The translations under genes were made by a program, and so were the position numbers. This document shows positions 1 to 8,825 of a DNA stretch of 64,000 nt, in pieces; the stretch's first letter is position 1; each line of letters starts with the position of its first letter. The notes under the pieces were generated by a model. That model had not been told where the DNA came from. It saw nothing but the letters and a program-made list of their open reading frames with translations, and did no database searches. Where the stretch lies: assembly GCA_963667575.2 (NCBI GenBank), contig CAXXHY010000003.1, positions 1 to 64,000 on the forward strand. The letters are read 5' to 3'. This DNA is from G963665495 sp963667575. Its GTDB lineage: Bacteria > Desulfobacterota > Desulfovibrionia > Desulfovibrionales > Desulfovibrionaceae.

Positions 1-63
1 CTGAAAAGTTGGCCGGATTTTCTTATGTTCCAACCCCCTGTCGATTCTTTTATTCTAATAGCA

Positions 64-93
64 CTTGACAATCATTCTCAATACTCCTATTCC
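64..93 (+). promoter_or_regulatory. Promoter with Fur-box-like site upstream of feoA
   Basis: TTGACA at 65-70 looks like a -35 element; a weak TATTCC lies 17 bases on at 88-93. The stretch from 66 to 83 (TGACAATCATTCTCAATA) resembles the Fur consensus built of GATAAT/ATTATC half-sites and overlaps the -35, so iron-loaded Fur would block it. The Fur-family gene at 3125-3568 supports this. Assignment is by eye. Confidence 0.6.
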
Positions 94-116
94 TTTGAGC
101 AAGAAAGGAAGGGATT

Positions 117-413
117 ATGCATCTGTTACAGCCGCTTTGTGAGTTTCCTGTCGGGAGTAGGGTGGTTATCAAGGAACTCGGTGAGTGCCCAAAAGGACGC
201 ATACGCTTATGCGCAATGGGCCTGACACCCGGTACGGTAGTTGAGATCGAAGATGTCTCATGCGGCCCGTGCCGGATCCGTGTTCGGGGTTCCTCCCTGG
301 TGATCGGCAAAGGAATGGCTAACAAGATTCTCGGTTTTTTGCAGGATCCGAGCGAACAATGCATCCCCTGCGCACGGGCAGATGGTAGAAGCTGCCGAAC
401 GCACAAGCACTGA
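117..413 (+). CDS. feoA: FeoA family ferrous iron transport protein
   Basis: A 98-residue cytosolic SH3-like protein of the FeoA family, which assists the FeoB ferrous iron transporter. The typical FeoA pattern is visible: a conserved middle with MGLTPGTVVEIED, then RGSSLVIGKGMANKI. It carries extra cysteines (CGPC and CIPCARADGRSC near the C-terminus), more than usual, which may bind metal. The ATG is preceded by a purine-rich AAGGAAGGG. It is the first gene of a feoA, Cys-rich peptide, feoA, feoB series on the same strand. Family assignment is firm; the cysteine role is inference. Confidence 0.9.
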   Translation: MHLLQPLCEFPVGSRVVIKELGECPKGRIRLCAMGLTPGTVVEIEDVSCGPCRIRVRGSSLVIGKGMANKILGFLQDPSEQCIPCARADGRSCRTHKH

Positions 414-441
414 TTCCTCATACGTTGCAAAGGAGTAGCCC

Positions 442-615
442 ATGACCTGGGACAATATAGCAGTTATTCTCATAGTTCTCGTCGCATTGGCGTATGTCAT
501 CCGCAGATACCGGATCAATTCCGGCGATCATTGCAAGGGATGTTCATGCGGATGCGGTTCAGAGGTACCTTCAAAGAAAAAATCATCTTGTTGTAGCACT
601 TTTGACAAAAACTAA
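442..615 (+). CDS. FeoB-associated Cys-rich membrane peptide
   Basis: A 57-residue protein. A hydrophobic helix (about residues 6-20, AVILIVLVALAYVI) is followed by a basic RRYR and a cysteine-rich tail with CKGCSCGCG and a terminal CC pair. This matches the small FeoB-associated Cys-rich membrane protein found in many feo operons, thought to help FeoB in the inner membrane. AAGGAG lies 8 bases before the ATG, and it sits between the two feoA copies. A metal-handling role for the tail is inferred. Confidence 0.85.
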   Translation: MTWDNIAVILIVLVALAYVIRRYRINSGDHCKGCSCGCGSEVPSKKKSSCCSTFDKN

Positions 616-642
616 GCCTGTTTGGCGGATTCCACCGCTTGA

Positions 643-686
643 AAAAATACTCCAGTCCGAGTACATCGGCTGGAGTTTTATTTTTT
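643..686 (+). terminator. Hairpin with T-run between the Cys-rich peptide gene and the second feoA
   Basis: ACTCCAG (649-655) pairs with CTGGAGT (670-676) across a 14-base loop. It is flanked by an A-run before and TTTTATTTTTT after, the form of an intrinsic terminator. Inside the feo operon it could act as a partial terminator separating feoA1/Cys-rich from feoA2/feoB. Confidence 0.65.
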
Positions 687-704
687 GATAATGGAGAAAA
701 TCAG

Positions 705-941
705 ATGAATAGCACAATTTGCCTGCGCAAACTGCAAGTCGGGCAAAAAGCTCGTATCGTGTCCATAGGCGCCCAAGGAGAGCTTGGTCGCAGAATTCGT
801 GACATGGGCCTGGTTCCTGGTAGTGAGGTCGAAATTGTTGGCCGGGCTCCGCTGAAGGATCCCGTGGCATTGCGTATCAAGGATTTCACTCTGACGCTTA
901 GGAACAATGAGGCTGACTGCATTTCCGTGGAGTTGGTTTAA
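705..941 (+). CDS. feoA: Second FeoA family protein
   Basis: A 78-residue FeoA-type SH3-like protein with the family signature (RRIRDMGLVPGSEVEIV, then the LTLRNNEADCISVEL end). I chose the ATG at 705 because GGAGAAAATC lies just upstream; an upstream in-frame extension covers the terminator and is not credible. It ends 6 bases before feoB, so the two are probably co-translated. Presence of two FeoA proteins with one FeoB suggests one acts on the FeoB G-domain and the other elsewhere; that split is inference. Confidence 0.9.
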   Translation: MNSTICLRKLQVGQKARIVSIGAQGELGRRIRDMGLVPGSEVEIVGRAPLKDPVALRIKDFTLTLRNNEADCISVELV

Positions 942-947
942 GGATTA

Positions 948-3056
948 ATGATGCCCAATACCGTTCTTGTTGCTCTTGCCGGCAATCCCAATGCGGGAAA
1001 AACCACCATGTTCAACGGGTTGACCGGAGCCCGTCAGCATGTGGGAAACTACCCCGGTATCACCGTGGAAAAGAAGGAAGGATACGTCCTGCGGGATGAC
1101 TGCGAATTCCATATCGTGGATTTGCCCGGGGCCTATTCCCTTACCGCCTATACGCAGGAAGAACTGGTATCGCGAAATTTTCTGGTCGAGGAAAGACCGG
1201 ACGTTGTGGTTCATGTACTCAATGCGGGCACACTCGAACGAAACCTGTATCTGACGGTTCAGTTCCTCGAACTCGGAGCCCCCATGGTTCTGGCTCTGAA
1301 TATGATGGATGAGGTCCGCAAGCAGGGCATGACCATCAATACGAAATTGCTGTCCGAGCTCATTGGCCAGCCAGTGGTGGAGACTGTAGCGCGTACGCAG
1401 CTTGGATTGACGCGCGTGCTGGACAACGCCCTGGAGCAGGCCGAACAGAATCGGTTTCAAAAGTGGAAACCGCTGGAAATATCCTACGGACCGGATCTTG
1501 ATCCGGTATTGAAGGATATGGTCGGGTTGATCGAAGAAAAGCAGTTTTTGACCGATCGCTATCCTGCTCGCTGGATTGCCCTGAAGTACCTGGAAAATGA
1601 CGATGAGATCGTGATGCAGGGGCGCAAGCACGGGGAGCTGTCCAAAGAGCTGGAAAGCATGAGTGCCAAGGTCGCCGAGCATTGCCAGGTAACCCTGGAT
1701 ACCTATCCGGAAGCCATCATCGCGGACTACCGCTACGGGTTTATTTCCGCCATGATGAAAAAAGGTGTGCTGACCAGGGATACCATGCATCAGCGCATCG
1801 CTGTTTCCGACAGACTGGATCATATTCTGACCCATCGTTTTGTGGGCCCGCTGCTGATGATTTGTGTCTTGTTCGCGGTGTATCAGATCACTTTCACCAT
1901 CGGTGATCTGCCCATGTCCTGGACGGAAGATTTTTTCGGCTGGCTTGCCGGACTGGGAGAAGCCTGGATTCCTGAAGGACTTCTGCGATCCCTGGTTGTC
2001 TCGGGGATCATCGACGGTGTCGGCGGCGTGTTGAGTTTCGTGCCGCTGATCCTGATCATTTTTTTCCAGATCGCTTTCCTGGAAGATTCCGGTTACATGG
2101 CCCGTATCGCCTATATGCTCGACAGAGTGTTCCGCATCTTCGGGCTGCACGGTTCGTCCGTGATGCCTTTCATTGTTTCTGGAGGTATTGGGGGCGGGTG
2201 CGCGGTGCCTGGTGTGATGGCCTCGCGTACGTTGCGCAGTCGCCGGGAAAAACTGGCGACTCTGCTGACAGCGCCTTTCATGACCTGCGGTGCCAAGCTT
2301 CCCGTATTCATCCTGCTGACCGGCCTGTTTTTTCCAAATAACGAGGCTGTGGCCTTGTTCTGCATTACGCTCACAGGGTGGTTTTTCGCCCTGGTGGTGG
2401 CCAAGATCCTGCGTATGACCGTGATCCGCGGACCATCTACTCCCTTTGTCATGGAATTGCCCCCGTACCGCATTCCGACCTTGCAGGGCATGCTTATTCA
2501 CACCTGGGAACGGACCTGGCAGTACATCAAGAAAGCCGGGACAGTCATCCTGGCAATTTCAATATTGCTCTGGGCGGCCATGACCTTTCCTCAGCAGCCT
2601 GTTGCTCCCGTAGCGGGTGATGCGGCCGGTACGGCCGTTTCCACGGCTCAGGAAAGTTCGCGGTTGAAAGGCTCTTTTGCAGGGCGTGCGGGCGTTGCCC
2701 TGGAACCCATCTCCGAAATGGCCGGCTTTGACTGGCGGACCAATATTTCGCTGATTGGCGGTGTGGCGGCAAAGGAAATCATCGTATCGACCATGGCCAC
2801 GGCCTATTCGCTGGAAAGTGGAGATGATGCGGAATTGAGCCTTTCCGAACAGCTGGCCAAGGACCCCGAGTGGACCGTCAGGCGCGGCATCAGCATGATT
2901 TTGTTTGTGCTGCTCTATGCGCCTTGCTTTGTCACGGTGGTAGCCATCCGCCAGGAAGCAGGATCCTGGGGATGGGCTTTGTTCAGCATTGGATTCAATA
3001 CGCTGGTTGCCTTTGCGGTGGCTACGGCCGCCTTTCAGTTGGGTGGCTTGATCTGA
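948..3056 (+). CDS. feoB: Ferrous iron transporter FeoB
   Basis: A 702-residue inner-membrane ferrous iron transporter with an N-terminal GTPase domain. Visible are G1 GNPNAGKTT (12-20), G3 DLPG (58-61) and G4 NMMD (118-121), then a helical linker and Gate-type membrane segments from about residue 290 to the end. Length is normal for bacterial FeoB. ATGATG at 948 offers two starts; either is possible. Translation is probably coupled to the preceding feoA. No frameshift is seen. Confidence 0.95.
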   Translation: MMPNTVLVALAGNPNAGKTTMFNGLTGARQHVGNYPGITVEKKEGYVLRDDCEFHIVDLPGAYSLTAYTQEELVSRNFLVEERPDVVVHVLNAGTLERNLYLTVQFLELGAPMVLALNMMDEVRKQGMTINTKLLSELIGQPVVETVARTQLGLTRVLDNALEQAEQNRFQKWKPLEISYGPDLDPVLKDMVGLIEEKQFLTDRYPARWIALKYLENDDEIVMQGRKHGELSKELESMSAKVAEHCQVTLDTYPEAIIADYRYGFISAMMKKGVLTRDTMHQRIAVSDRLDHILTHRFVGPLLMICVLFAVYQITFTIGDLPMSWTEDFFGWLAGLGEAWIPEGLLRSLVVSGIIDGVGGVLSFVPLILIIFFQIAFLEDSGYMARIAYMLDRVFRIFGLHGSSVMPFIVSGGIGGGCAVPGVMASRTLRSRREKLATLLTAPFMTCGAKLPVFILLTGLFFPNNEAVALFCITLTGWFFALVVAKILRMTVIRGPSTPFVMELPPYRIPTLQGMLIHTWERTWQYIKKAGTVILAISILLWAAMTFPQQPVAPVAGDAAGTAVSTAQESSRLKGSFAGRAGVALEPISEMAGFDWRTNISLIGGVAAKEIIVSTMATAYSLESGDDAELSLSEQLAKDPEWTVRRGISMILFVLLYAPCFVTVVAIRQEAGSWGWALFSIGFNTLVAFAVATAAFQLGGLI

Positions 3057-3072
3057 TCCAGGAGCATCAGGA

Positions 3073-3093
3073 ACAACCCCAGCCTGGGGTGTT
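3073..3093. terminator. Hairpin between convergent feoB and fur
   Basis: ACCCCAGCCTGGGGT forms a short GC-rich hairpin in the 68-base space between the convergent feoB and fur genes. An outer imperfect pairing of CCAGGAGC with GCTCCTGG encloses it. It probably ends transcription in both directions; the T-tract is weak. Confidence 0.5.
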
Positions 3094-3124
3094 TATATGA
3101 CGGCTCCTGGAGAAAGGTGGTAAC

Positions 3125-3568
3125 TTAGGCAGGCTTGTTCTGTTTGCGGCAATCGCTGCAGATTCCGTACAGATACATTCTGTGGCCGGTAAGAACGTAT
3201 CCGTGACGTTTGGCCAGTTCCTCCTGGAGTTCCTCAATACGGTCGTCCATTACTTCAATATTTTTTCCGCAGTTTTCACAGATGAGGTGGTCGTGATGCT
3301 TGCGGCCATATTTTGGCTCGTAGCGGGCGACTCCGTCCCCAAAGTACAATTCTTTGGCAATGCCCGAGTCGGCAAGCAGTTTGACTGTGCGGTAAACCGT
3401 GGCTTGTCCGATGGCGGAATTCAGCTTTTTTACTCTTTCATATAATTCTTCGGACGCCAGATGGTCTTCGCTTTCCAGGAACACCTCCAGAATGAGACGG
3501 CGTTGTGGTGTGAGCTTAAGACCTTGTGAACTCAGGTAATTAATGAAAACGGACTGGGGATCAAGCAT
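3125..3568 (-). CDS. fur: Fur family transcriptional regulator
   Basis: A 147-residue metal-responsive repressor. It has a winged helix with LTPQRRLILEVF and ATVYRTVKLL, a HHDHLIC metal site (91-97), and two zinc CxxC pairs (C97/C100 and C137/C140). This is the Fur/PerR arrangement. Convergent with the feo operon and facing the Fur-like box at 64-83, it most likely senses iron, but PerR cannot be excluded from sequence alone. Confidence 0.85.
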   Translation of the reverse strand: MLDPQSVFINYLSSQGLKLTPQRRLILEVFLESEDHLASEELYERVKKLNSAIGQATVYRTVKLLADSGIAKELYFGDGVARYEPKYGRKHHDHLICENCGKNIEVMDDRIEELQEELAKRHGYVLTGHRMYLYGICSDCRKQNKPA

Positions 3569-3685
3569 GGGCGTAATACCTTGTATCGTTTAGTATTTTA
3601 AATACATTATCAAAGAGACCCGGTGCCGACAAGTCCGGTTACGTTGTCTTTCCCCTGGAAAATACGCTTTTTTCATAAAAAAATA

Positions 3686-3752
3686 ACCCGGAGAATTCGG
3701 GTTTTTTTTTGCTGGACAGCATGCCGGATTCATCTGCTCCGGCATGCTGTCC
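3686..3752 (-). terminator. Strong double hairpin downstream of the aldolase
   Basis: A near-perfect inverted repeat runs from 3714 to 3752: GGACAGCATGCCGGA and its complement. Next to it is a smaller hairpin, AACCCGGAGAATTCGGGTT (about 3687-3705), flanked by T- and A-runs on both sides. On the minus strand it follows the aldolase stop by about 10 bases and ends in a T-run, so it is a terminator. It also insulates the fur promoter region. Confidence 0.75.
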
Positions 3753-3761
3753 GAAAGGTGT

Positions 3762-4812
3762 TTATGCAAGGGTGATTTTGGGATCCAGGTAAACGTTCTG
3801 GATGGCATTGAGCAGTTCGATACCTTCGCCCATGGGGCGTTGGAAGGCCTTTCGCCCGGAGATAAGTCCCATGCCCCCGGCGCGTTTGTTGATCACAGCC
3901 GTACGTACGGCCTGGGCCAGGTCGTTCTGCCCCGAGCCTCCGCCCGAATTGATCAATCCGGCGCGTCCCATGTAGCAATTGACCACCTGGTAGCGTGTCA
4001 GGTCTATGGGGTGGTCGCTGGTCAGTTCGGAGTAGACCCGCGGATCGGTTTTTGCCGAATTTTATTGCCGTGTAGCCGCCGTTGTTTTCCGGTTGTTTCT
4101 GTTTGACTATATCGGCCTGAAGTGTGGCGGCAAGGTGGTTTGCCTGACCGGTGAGGTCCGCGGAAAGATGGTAATCCACGCCGTCCTTTTTGAACGCGGG
4201 ATTGCGCAGGTAGGACCACAGAAAGGTTACCATGCCCAGGTCGTGGGCGTGTTCGAAGGCTCGGGATATTTCTCTGATCTGGTGGTCGCAGGTATCCGAT
4301 CCGAAATAGATGGTGGCGCCAACTGCAATGGCTCCCATTTCAAAGGCCTGATCAATGGAAGCGAACGGAATCTGATCATGGGTGTTCGGGTAGCTGAGAA
4401 GTTCGTTGTGATTGAATTTGAGCAGAAAGGGGATCTTGTGGGCGTATTTTCGCGCCACGGATCCGAGAACTCCCAGAGTGGAACAGACCATGTTGCAACC
4501 GCCTTCCAGAGCCAGTTTGACGATATTCTCCGGGTCGAAATACAAGGGATTCGGCGCAAAGGAGGCTCCGGCCGAATGTTCGATTCCCTGGTCCACCGGC
4601 AGGATGGATACGTAGCCCGTACCGGCCAGACGTCCCGAATTGAAGATTGTCTGCATGTTGCGCAATACCGGAACCTTGCGGTCGGACTGGCTGACTATGC
4701 GGTCCACATAATCCGGTCCCGGAAGATGTAACAGTTCTTTGGAAACGGTTGTACACTGATGGTTTAGTAAACTCTCTGCCTCGTCTCCCAACAAAGTGCT
4801 GATATCAGTCAT
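3762..4812 (-). CDS. Class I fructose-bisphosphate aldolase (frameshifted)
   Basis: Schiff-base (class I, DhnA-type) fructose-1,6-bisphosphate aldolase, about 350 residues, for glycolysis or gluconeogenesis in the cytosol. The N-terminal two thirds read normally (SILPVDQGIEH, FKDGVDYH region, AIKFGK containing the expected lysine). A +1 base in the T5 run at 4049-4053 then shifts the frame. Removing it gives GKTDPRVYSELTSDHPIDL and continues into GRAGLINSGGGSGQND and the stop at 3762. Start ATG at 4812. I treat the break as a sequencing error because both halves are well conserved. Confidence 0.85.
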
Positions 4813-4975
4813 TGCGAAATTTCCCCTTAAGCTAAAAGGATAATAGATACTGATACTCTACTTCCATCAATCCATAGCATACCACGTATTGTTGGGAAAG
4901 AGAAATGCTCGCATTCTTTGAAGCAAGCGGTTGTGCCAGAAAGTGGGCGAGGACGGATGGTTCAGAACACGGCCA

Positions 4976-6208
4976 TCAGGAGAAAGTCATGGCGGCGAAA
5001 CTGACTCCTGACTGGGTGGGCTCTTCGTGCCAGATCGCATAGTCCAGACGCTGGCCGGTGGCACCGGGCAGAATTTCCTGCAAGGTTGCCAAAGCCGAGA
5101 ATCCGCAGACATTGTATTTGTCCTGAACGCGGGCGGATTGTTCCCAGAAGCCCGTTGCATCGCCCTGGACGAGACAATCCAGCAGACTGCCATCGTGAGC
5201 CGTGGTTTCGTTCTCAAGCTCCCGGGCGGTCTGTTTGTGGCCGAATTTGAGCCCGATGTGCGAAAGGTCCACTCCGGCAATGACAAGGGTGTTTTTGTCC
5301 TGCGCCAGAGATGACAGGGCATCCAGTACGGGCCTGCAGCGCCGTACGAAGGCCGGGCGGGAATACTCCTCAAGGTGCAGTTGGGGGGAGCCGCAAAGGA
5401 TAGGGACAATGGAAAAGGATCCCTGCGGCAGCAGATGCTGGAGAAAGAGCATCTGGAATTCTATGGAATGTTCGGAACGGTGGCTGAAATCGCTGACGGC
5501 GATACTTCCTGGGCTGTGCATGCCCGCAGCCCTGATCTTGGCTACTGCAGCCGAATCGGCCTGTACGGTGCCAAGAGGAGTGGCAAAGGCTTTGTCCGTC
5601 AGGCAGAACAGGCTTTCAGCCAGTTGATGCCCCACGCCGAGGATAATGACCCTCTCCGGGCTCAAGCCTTTTAATTGCGCGTACGCGCTGGCATAAACCG
5701 AGGCTCCCACCGGCGGATCTATATGCGGCGCGACAATCGCCTTGGGAGGCGCAGGAGGACTGTCCTGCGGGGCAGGATTGGCAAGAATGTTTTCGAGCCA
5801 GGAAGTCAGCTCGTTGGTATCTTGCGGGTAGGCGCGTCCGCACAGGGCGCAGGGCCGGACGCTTTCCGCGGAAAAGGTGTTTACGAGGTCTGCGTATGCC
5901 TCTGCAAAACGATGGGATTGGAGCAGGTAGGCACCATCCAGTTCGTTGACAAAGGCCAGTACCTCGGCCTGGGTGATCAGAGGCCCCTGCGTCATTTGCA
6001 TCATGGCCTCGCGCAGAGCAACGGCATCGCGCGTACTGTCCAGAACCTGCAGAAGTCTGAACGTATGTTCGGGAAGGGCTTGCCCTTCGGCGACAAGTCC
6101 GAGCTGGTCCCGTACGAGGATCAGTTGTCGTTGTTCATACTGGATGGGAATAAATTCGAGATCGGTTCTGACCCGTGGCAGTCTGGTATCCGAAACGCTT
6201 TGATTCAT
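4976..6208 (-). CDS. MEMO-like AmmeMemoRadiSam system protein B
   Basis: A 410-residue protein. Residues from about 160 on match the MEMO family (AmmeMemoRadiSam system protein B): APHIDPPVGA, GVGHQLAESLF, EHSIEFQMLFLQ, GVDLSHIGLKFG, and a CGFSALATL end. The conserved histidines are those that bind metal in the dioxygenase-like fold. About 150 extra N-terminal residues are present, including CALCGRAYP. The biochemical role of bacterial MEMO is not settled; it is often linked with AMMECR1 and a radical SAM protein, neither of which is adjacent here. AAGGAAAC precedes the ATG. Confidence 0.8.
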   Translation of the reverse strand: MNQSVSDTRLPRVRTDLEFIPIQYEQRQLILVRDQLGLVAEGQALPEHTFRLLQVLDSTRDAVALREAMMQMTQGPLITQAEVLAFVNELDGAYLLQSHRFAEAYADLVNTFSAESVRPCALCGRAYPQDTNELTSWLENILANPAPQDSPPAPPKAIVAPHIDPPVGASVYASAYAQLKGLSPERVIILGVGHQLAESLFCLTDKAFATPLGTVQADSAAVAKIRAAGMHSPGSIAVSDFSHRSEHSIEFQMLFLQHLLPQGSFSIVPILCGSPQLHLEEYSRPAFVRRCRPVLDALSSLAQDKNTLVIAGVDLSHIGLKFGHKQTARELENETTAHDGSLLDCLVQGDATGFWEQSARVQDKYNVCGFSALATLQEILPGATGQRLDYAIWHEEPTQSGVSFAAMTFS

Positions 6209-6236
6209 GATGCGTTTCCTTTTTCCAAAGGGAAAG

Positions 6237-6777
6237 TCAGGAGTTCAACAACCAGTCGATTTCGTGGCGAAGCGCCGATGCCTCGCTTTCTTTGATTGTC
6301 AGCTTTTTTTCACGAATATCATAGGTGAACTTGGTGTAGATGGGACGGCACTCTCCATTGTGGAGTCCTATGTCGAGCCGTACCCTGAGTACGAGTCTGT
6401 CTTTCATGATTTTGGAGGTGAGATTGACGCCTTCGGGGGAATTTTTCAAAAGCATGGATTCGCAGGAGTGCTTGGTGCATTCCAGCGGTTTGACCATGAT
6501 CCAGCTGATTTGTCCCTTGGATTGAGGCAGGCTGGCAGCAATATCCATGACCTGGCGTGAAAAAATCTGGTTCGCCATGGGCATGAGCACTTCACGCATG
6601 AATATTTCTTCAATGTCGTTTTTGGAAATTGAAAAAAAATCCGCAAGGATATTTCCAATAAGACGATCAGGATGATGGCGCTGCTGCAGCTTGAGAGCTT
6701 TTGCCAGCTGTTCTTCGGAGATGAGCCCTTCATGGAGCAGAAGGGGTACCGATAATGGAATTTGATTTATTGGGCAT
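6237..6777 (-). CDS. Hypothetical protein with MshEN-like N-terminus (frameshifted)
   Basis: About 180 residues after correction. From ATG at 6777 the reading is MPNKSNSIIG, and removing one base from the G4 run at 6743-6746 joins it to LLLHEGLISEEQLAKALKLQ. That segment resembles the N-terminal domain of GspE/MshE ATPases, some of which bind c-di-GMP. The rest (QIFSRQVMDIAASLPQ, then two basic strands) is not recognised. No ATPase domain is present. It is in the same direction as the dapF-dapA pair and the MEMO gene; function unknown. Confidence 0.55.
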
Positions 6778-6908
6778 GAATTTTAGTGGCCTCGAAATTC
6801 AATGACGTCTGATAACGTTATTGATGAGGTACATCGACCTTTTCAGGGTGTCAAGAGGGGATAGATGCCGTTGTGCCGCGAGAAAGAGAGGAGGGGGCGA
6901 GATAAAAA

Positions 6909-6939
6909 ATTTCGGGCCGCTCCTGGAGCGGCCCGAAAT
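6909..6939 (-). terminator. Intrinsic terminator after dapA
   Basis: TTCGGGCCGCTCC (6911-6923) and GGAGCGGCCCGAA (6925-6937) form a 13-bp perfect stem with a one-base spacer. On the minus strand it is followed by a T6 run. It lies 8 bases after the dapA stop, so dapF-dapA are likely separated from the downstream genes. Confidence 0.85.
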
Positions 6940-6946
6940 GGATTTT

Positions 6947-7826
6947 TTAGATGAGTTTTGCTTCTTTCAATACGGCTTCCAGTTTTGCCTGGTTTTCGGG
7001 CATGAGCTTGACCAAAGGCAGGCGAAGTTCGGGGCCCATTTTTCCCATGAGGTGCAACGCGGTTTTTACGGGTACAGGGTTGGTTTCAATAAACATGACC
7101 CGATTCAGGGGCTCCATGGCGTAGTGCAGGCGTTGCGCTTCGGCCAGTTTGCCATCAAACCAGGCTTTGCACATGCCGGACATCATGTCGGGAACAATGT
7201 TGGATACGACGGAGATAACACCGCGGCCGCCGAGACTGAGCAGAGGCAGCACGGTAAAAATCGTCTCCGGACAGTATCTGGAGATCTGGTCCGCAGAATT
7301 CGATCATATCGGAAACCTGGCGCAGGTCGGCGGAGGCTTCCTTGATGCCGATGACTTCCGGAACGTCCTTGAAAAGCCGGGCCATGGTCTTGGGGAGCAT
7401 ATTCAGGCTCGTGCGCCCCGGCACATTGTAGATTACCATGGGCAGGGGAGCGGCTTTGGCTATGGCCGTGAAATGCTGAATGAGCCCTTCCTGAGATGGT
7501 TTGTTGTAATACGGTGTTACCTGAAGCGTGGCATCGGCGCCCACGGATTTGGCAAATGTGGTCAGATCGATGGCCTCGCGCGTGTCATTGCCGCCTGTGC
7601 CGGCGATGACGGGTACTCTGCCTTTGACCTGCTCGACGCATATCTGGATGGCTTTTTGATGTTCGTCGTGAGAGAGAGTAGCGGATTCACCGGTAGTGCC
7701 TACGGCGACCAGGCCGTCGATACCTTTCTCAATTTGCCAGTCGATAAGTGCCCGGTAGGCCTCTTCGTCGATAGTGCCGTTCGAGAAAGGGGTCACCAGG
7801 GCAGAAAATGCGCCCTTTAATTGCAT
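6947..7826 (-). CDS. dapA: 4-hydroxy-tetrahydrodipicolinate synthase (frameshifted)
   Basis: Condenses pyruvate with aspartate semialdehyde, the first committed step of lysine and diaminopimelate synthesis. Visible are the AVGTTGES loop, the catalytic tyrosine in YNVPGRT and the Schiff-base lysine in IGIKEAS. A +1 in the A5 run at 7256-7260 breaks the frame at GDDF; removal restores GDDFTVLPLLSLGGRGVISV and the normal C-terminus ending KEAKLI. Full length is about 292 residues, normal for DapA. AAGGAGG precedes the ATG. It lies just downstream of dapF, so the two pathway genes are paired. Confidence 0.92.
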
Positions 7827-7913
7827 GGCAGCCTCCTTAAGGTTGCAGTGAGCAGGTTGGCAGGCTGGTGGCGTGGAGCGTTACGCCACAGTCCGCAAAA
7901 GTTGATACGCCTA

Positions 7914-8758
7914 TCAGGAACCAAGTCCCACGGATGCGGGATCAAGTTCGCCGGTATACACTTTGATTGCTTTTCCGGTCAGGAATACGGCGCCGTTTTC
8001 CAGAGAGACTGTGAGTTTTTCACCGCCGGAGGTAGTGATGTCCACTTCGTTGTCGGTGAGCCCGAGGCTGTGGGCCAGAAGTGCGGTTGCCGAGGCACCC
8101 GTACCACATGCGTAGGTTTCGCCTTCCACGCCGCGTTCATAGGTACGCAGCCGGATGTGTCCCCGGTCTACGATCTGGGCGAAGTTGGCGTTGGTTCCCT
8201 TGGGAGCAAAATGTTCGTGGTAGCGCACAGCAGCGCCCAGTTTGGGAATATCCAGTTCGGCAATGTCGGCCACGCCCAGCGAATCATTGAAAATGACCGT
8301 ATGCGGTACGCCCGTGTTGGCGAAATGGGCAGTCACTGTTTTGCCGTCGAGTTCGAGGGGGAAGGACAACGCGATGTCCACAGGTTCGGTCAGCTGGACT
8401 TTGACCAGCTCTCCGCCGTCAAGAAGCTTTCCTTTGATGGGGCCGGCATCGGTTCCGAATGTCAGCTCCAGGTCCGGAAATGCCCAGTTCAACCGCAAGC
8501 TTGGTTGCGCAACGGGAAGCATTCCCGCACATCTCGGCACGCGATCCATCGGCATTGTAGAAATTCCAGACGAAAGCCAGACCGCTGCCCTCCGGAGCAT
8601 CTTCCAGAAAGATGCAGCCGTCGGCGCCGATACCGAATCCCCTCGGGCACAACTTGAGGGCCCATTCGGACATCCTGTCTACCGGCACCTTGGTCTGGCG
8701 ATTATCGAACAGCACGAAATCATTGCCTGATCCGTGCATTTTATGAAAAAACGTACAT
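7914..8758 (-). CDS. dapF: Diaminopimelate epimerase (twice frameshifted)
   Basis: Interconverts LL- and meso-diaminopimelate for lysine and peptidoglycan. The two catalytic cysteines lie in MCGNASRC and ACGTGASA. Two indels are seen. One in the A6 run at 8746-8751 hides the start: removing a base gives MYVFHKMHGSGNDF from ATG 8758, the standard DapF N-terminus. A second near 8466-8476 joins ELGISGP to ELTFGTDAGPIKG. The corrected length, about 280 residues, is typical. Transcribed ahead of dapA. Confidence 0.9.
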
Positions 8759-8790
8759 ATTCGCTAACCGTGTTTCCTGTTTGCGCACCT

Positions 8791-8817
8791 CGTCGGGCGC
8801 AACGAAAGAGCCCGACG
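8791..8817 (-). terminator. GC hairpin downstream of the nucleotidase-like gene
   Basis: CGTCGGGC (8791-8798) pairs with GCCCGACG (8810-8817). It sits between the nucleotidase stop and dapF. There is no clear T-run, so termination efficiency is uncertain. Confidence 0.4.
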
Positions 8818-8825
8818 GGTAGCGG

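Noticed and set aside
945..2501. A 518-codon open frame antisense to feoB
   Set aside because: No ribosome site or recognisable domain; His/Gln-rich composition typical of an antisense shadow, and feoB on the other strand is unambiguous.
4813..4975. A sigma54-like promoter (CTGGCAC...TTGCTT) upstream of the aldolase
   Set aside because: The distance between GG and GC is 11, not 10 bases; sigma54 does not tolerate this well. Kept only as a weak possibility if the DNA has an indel.
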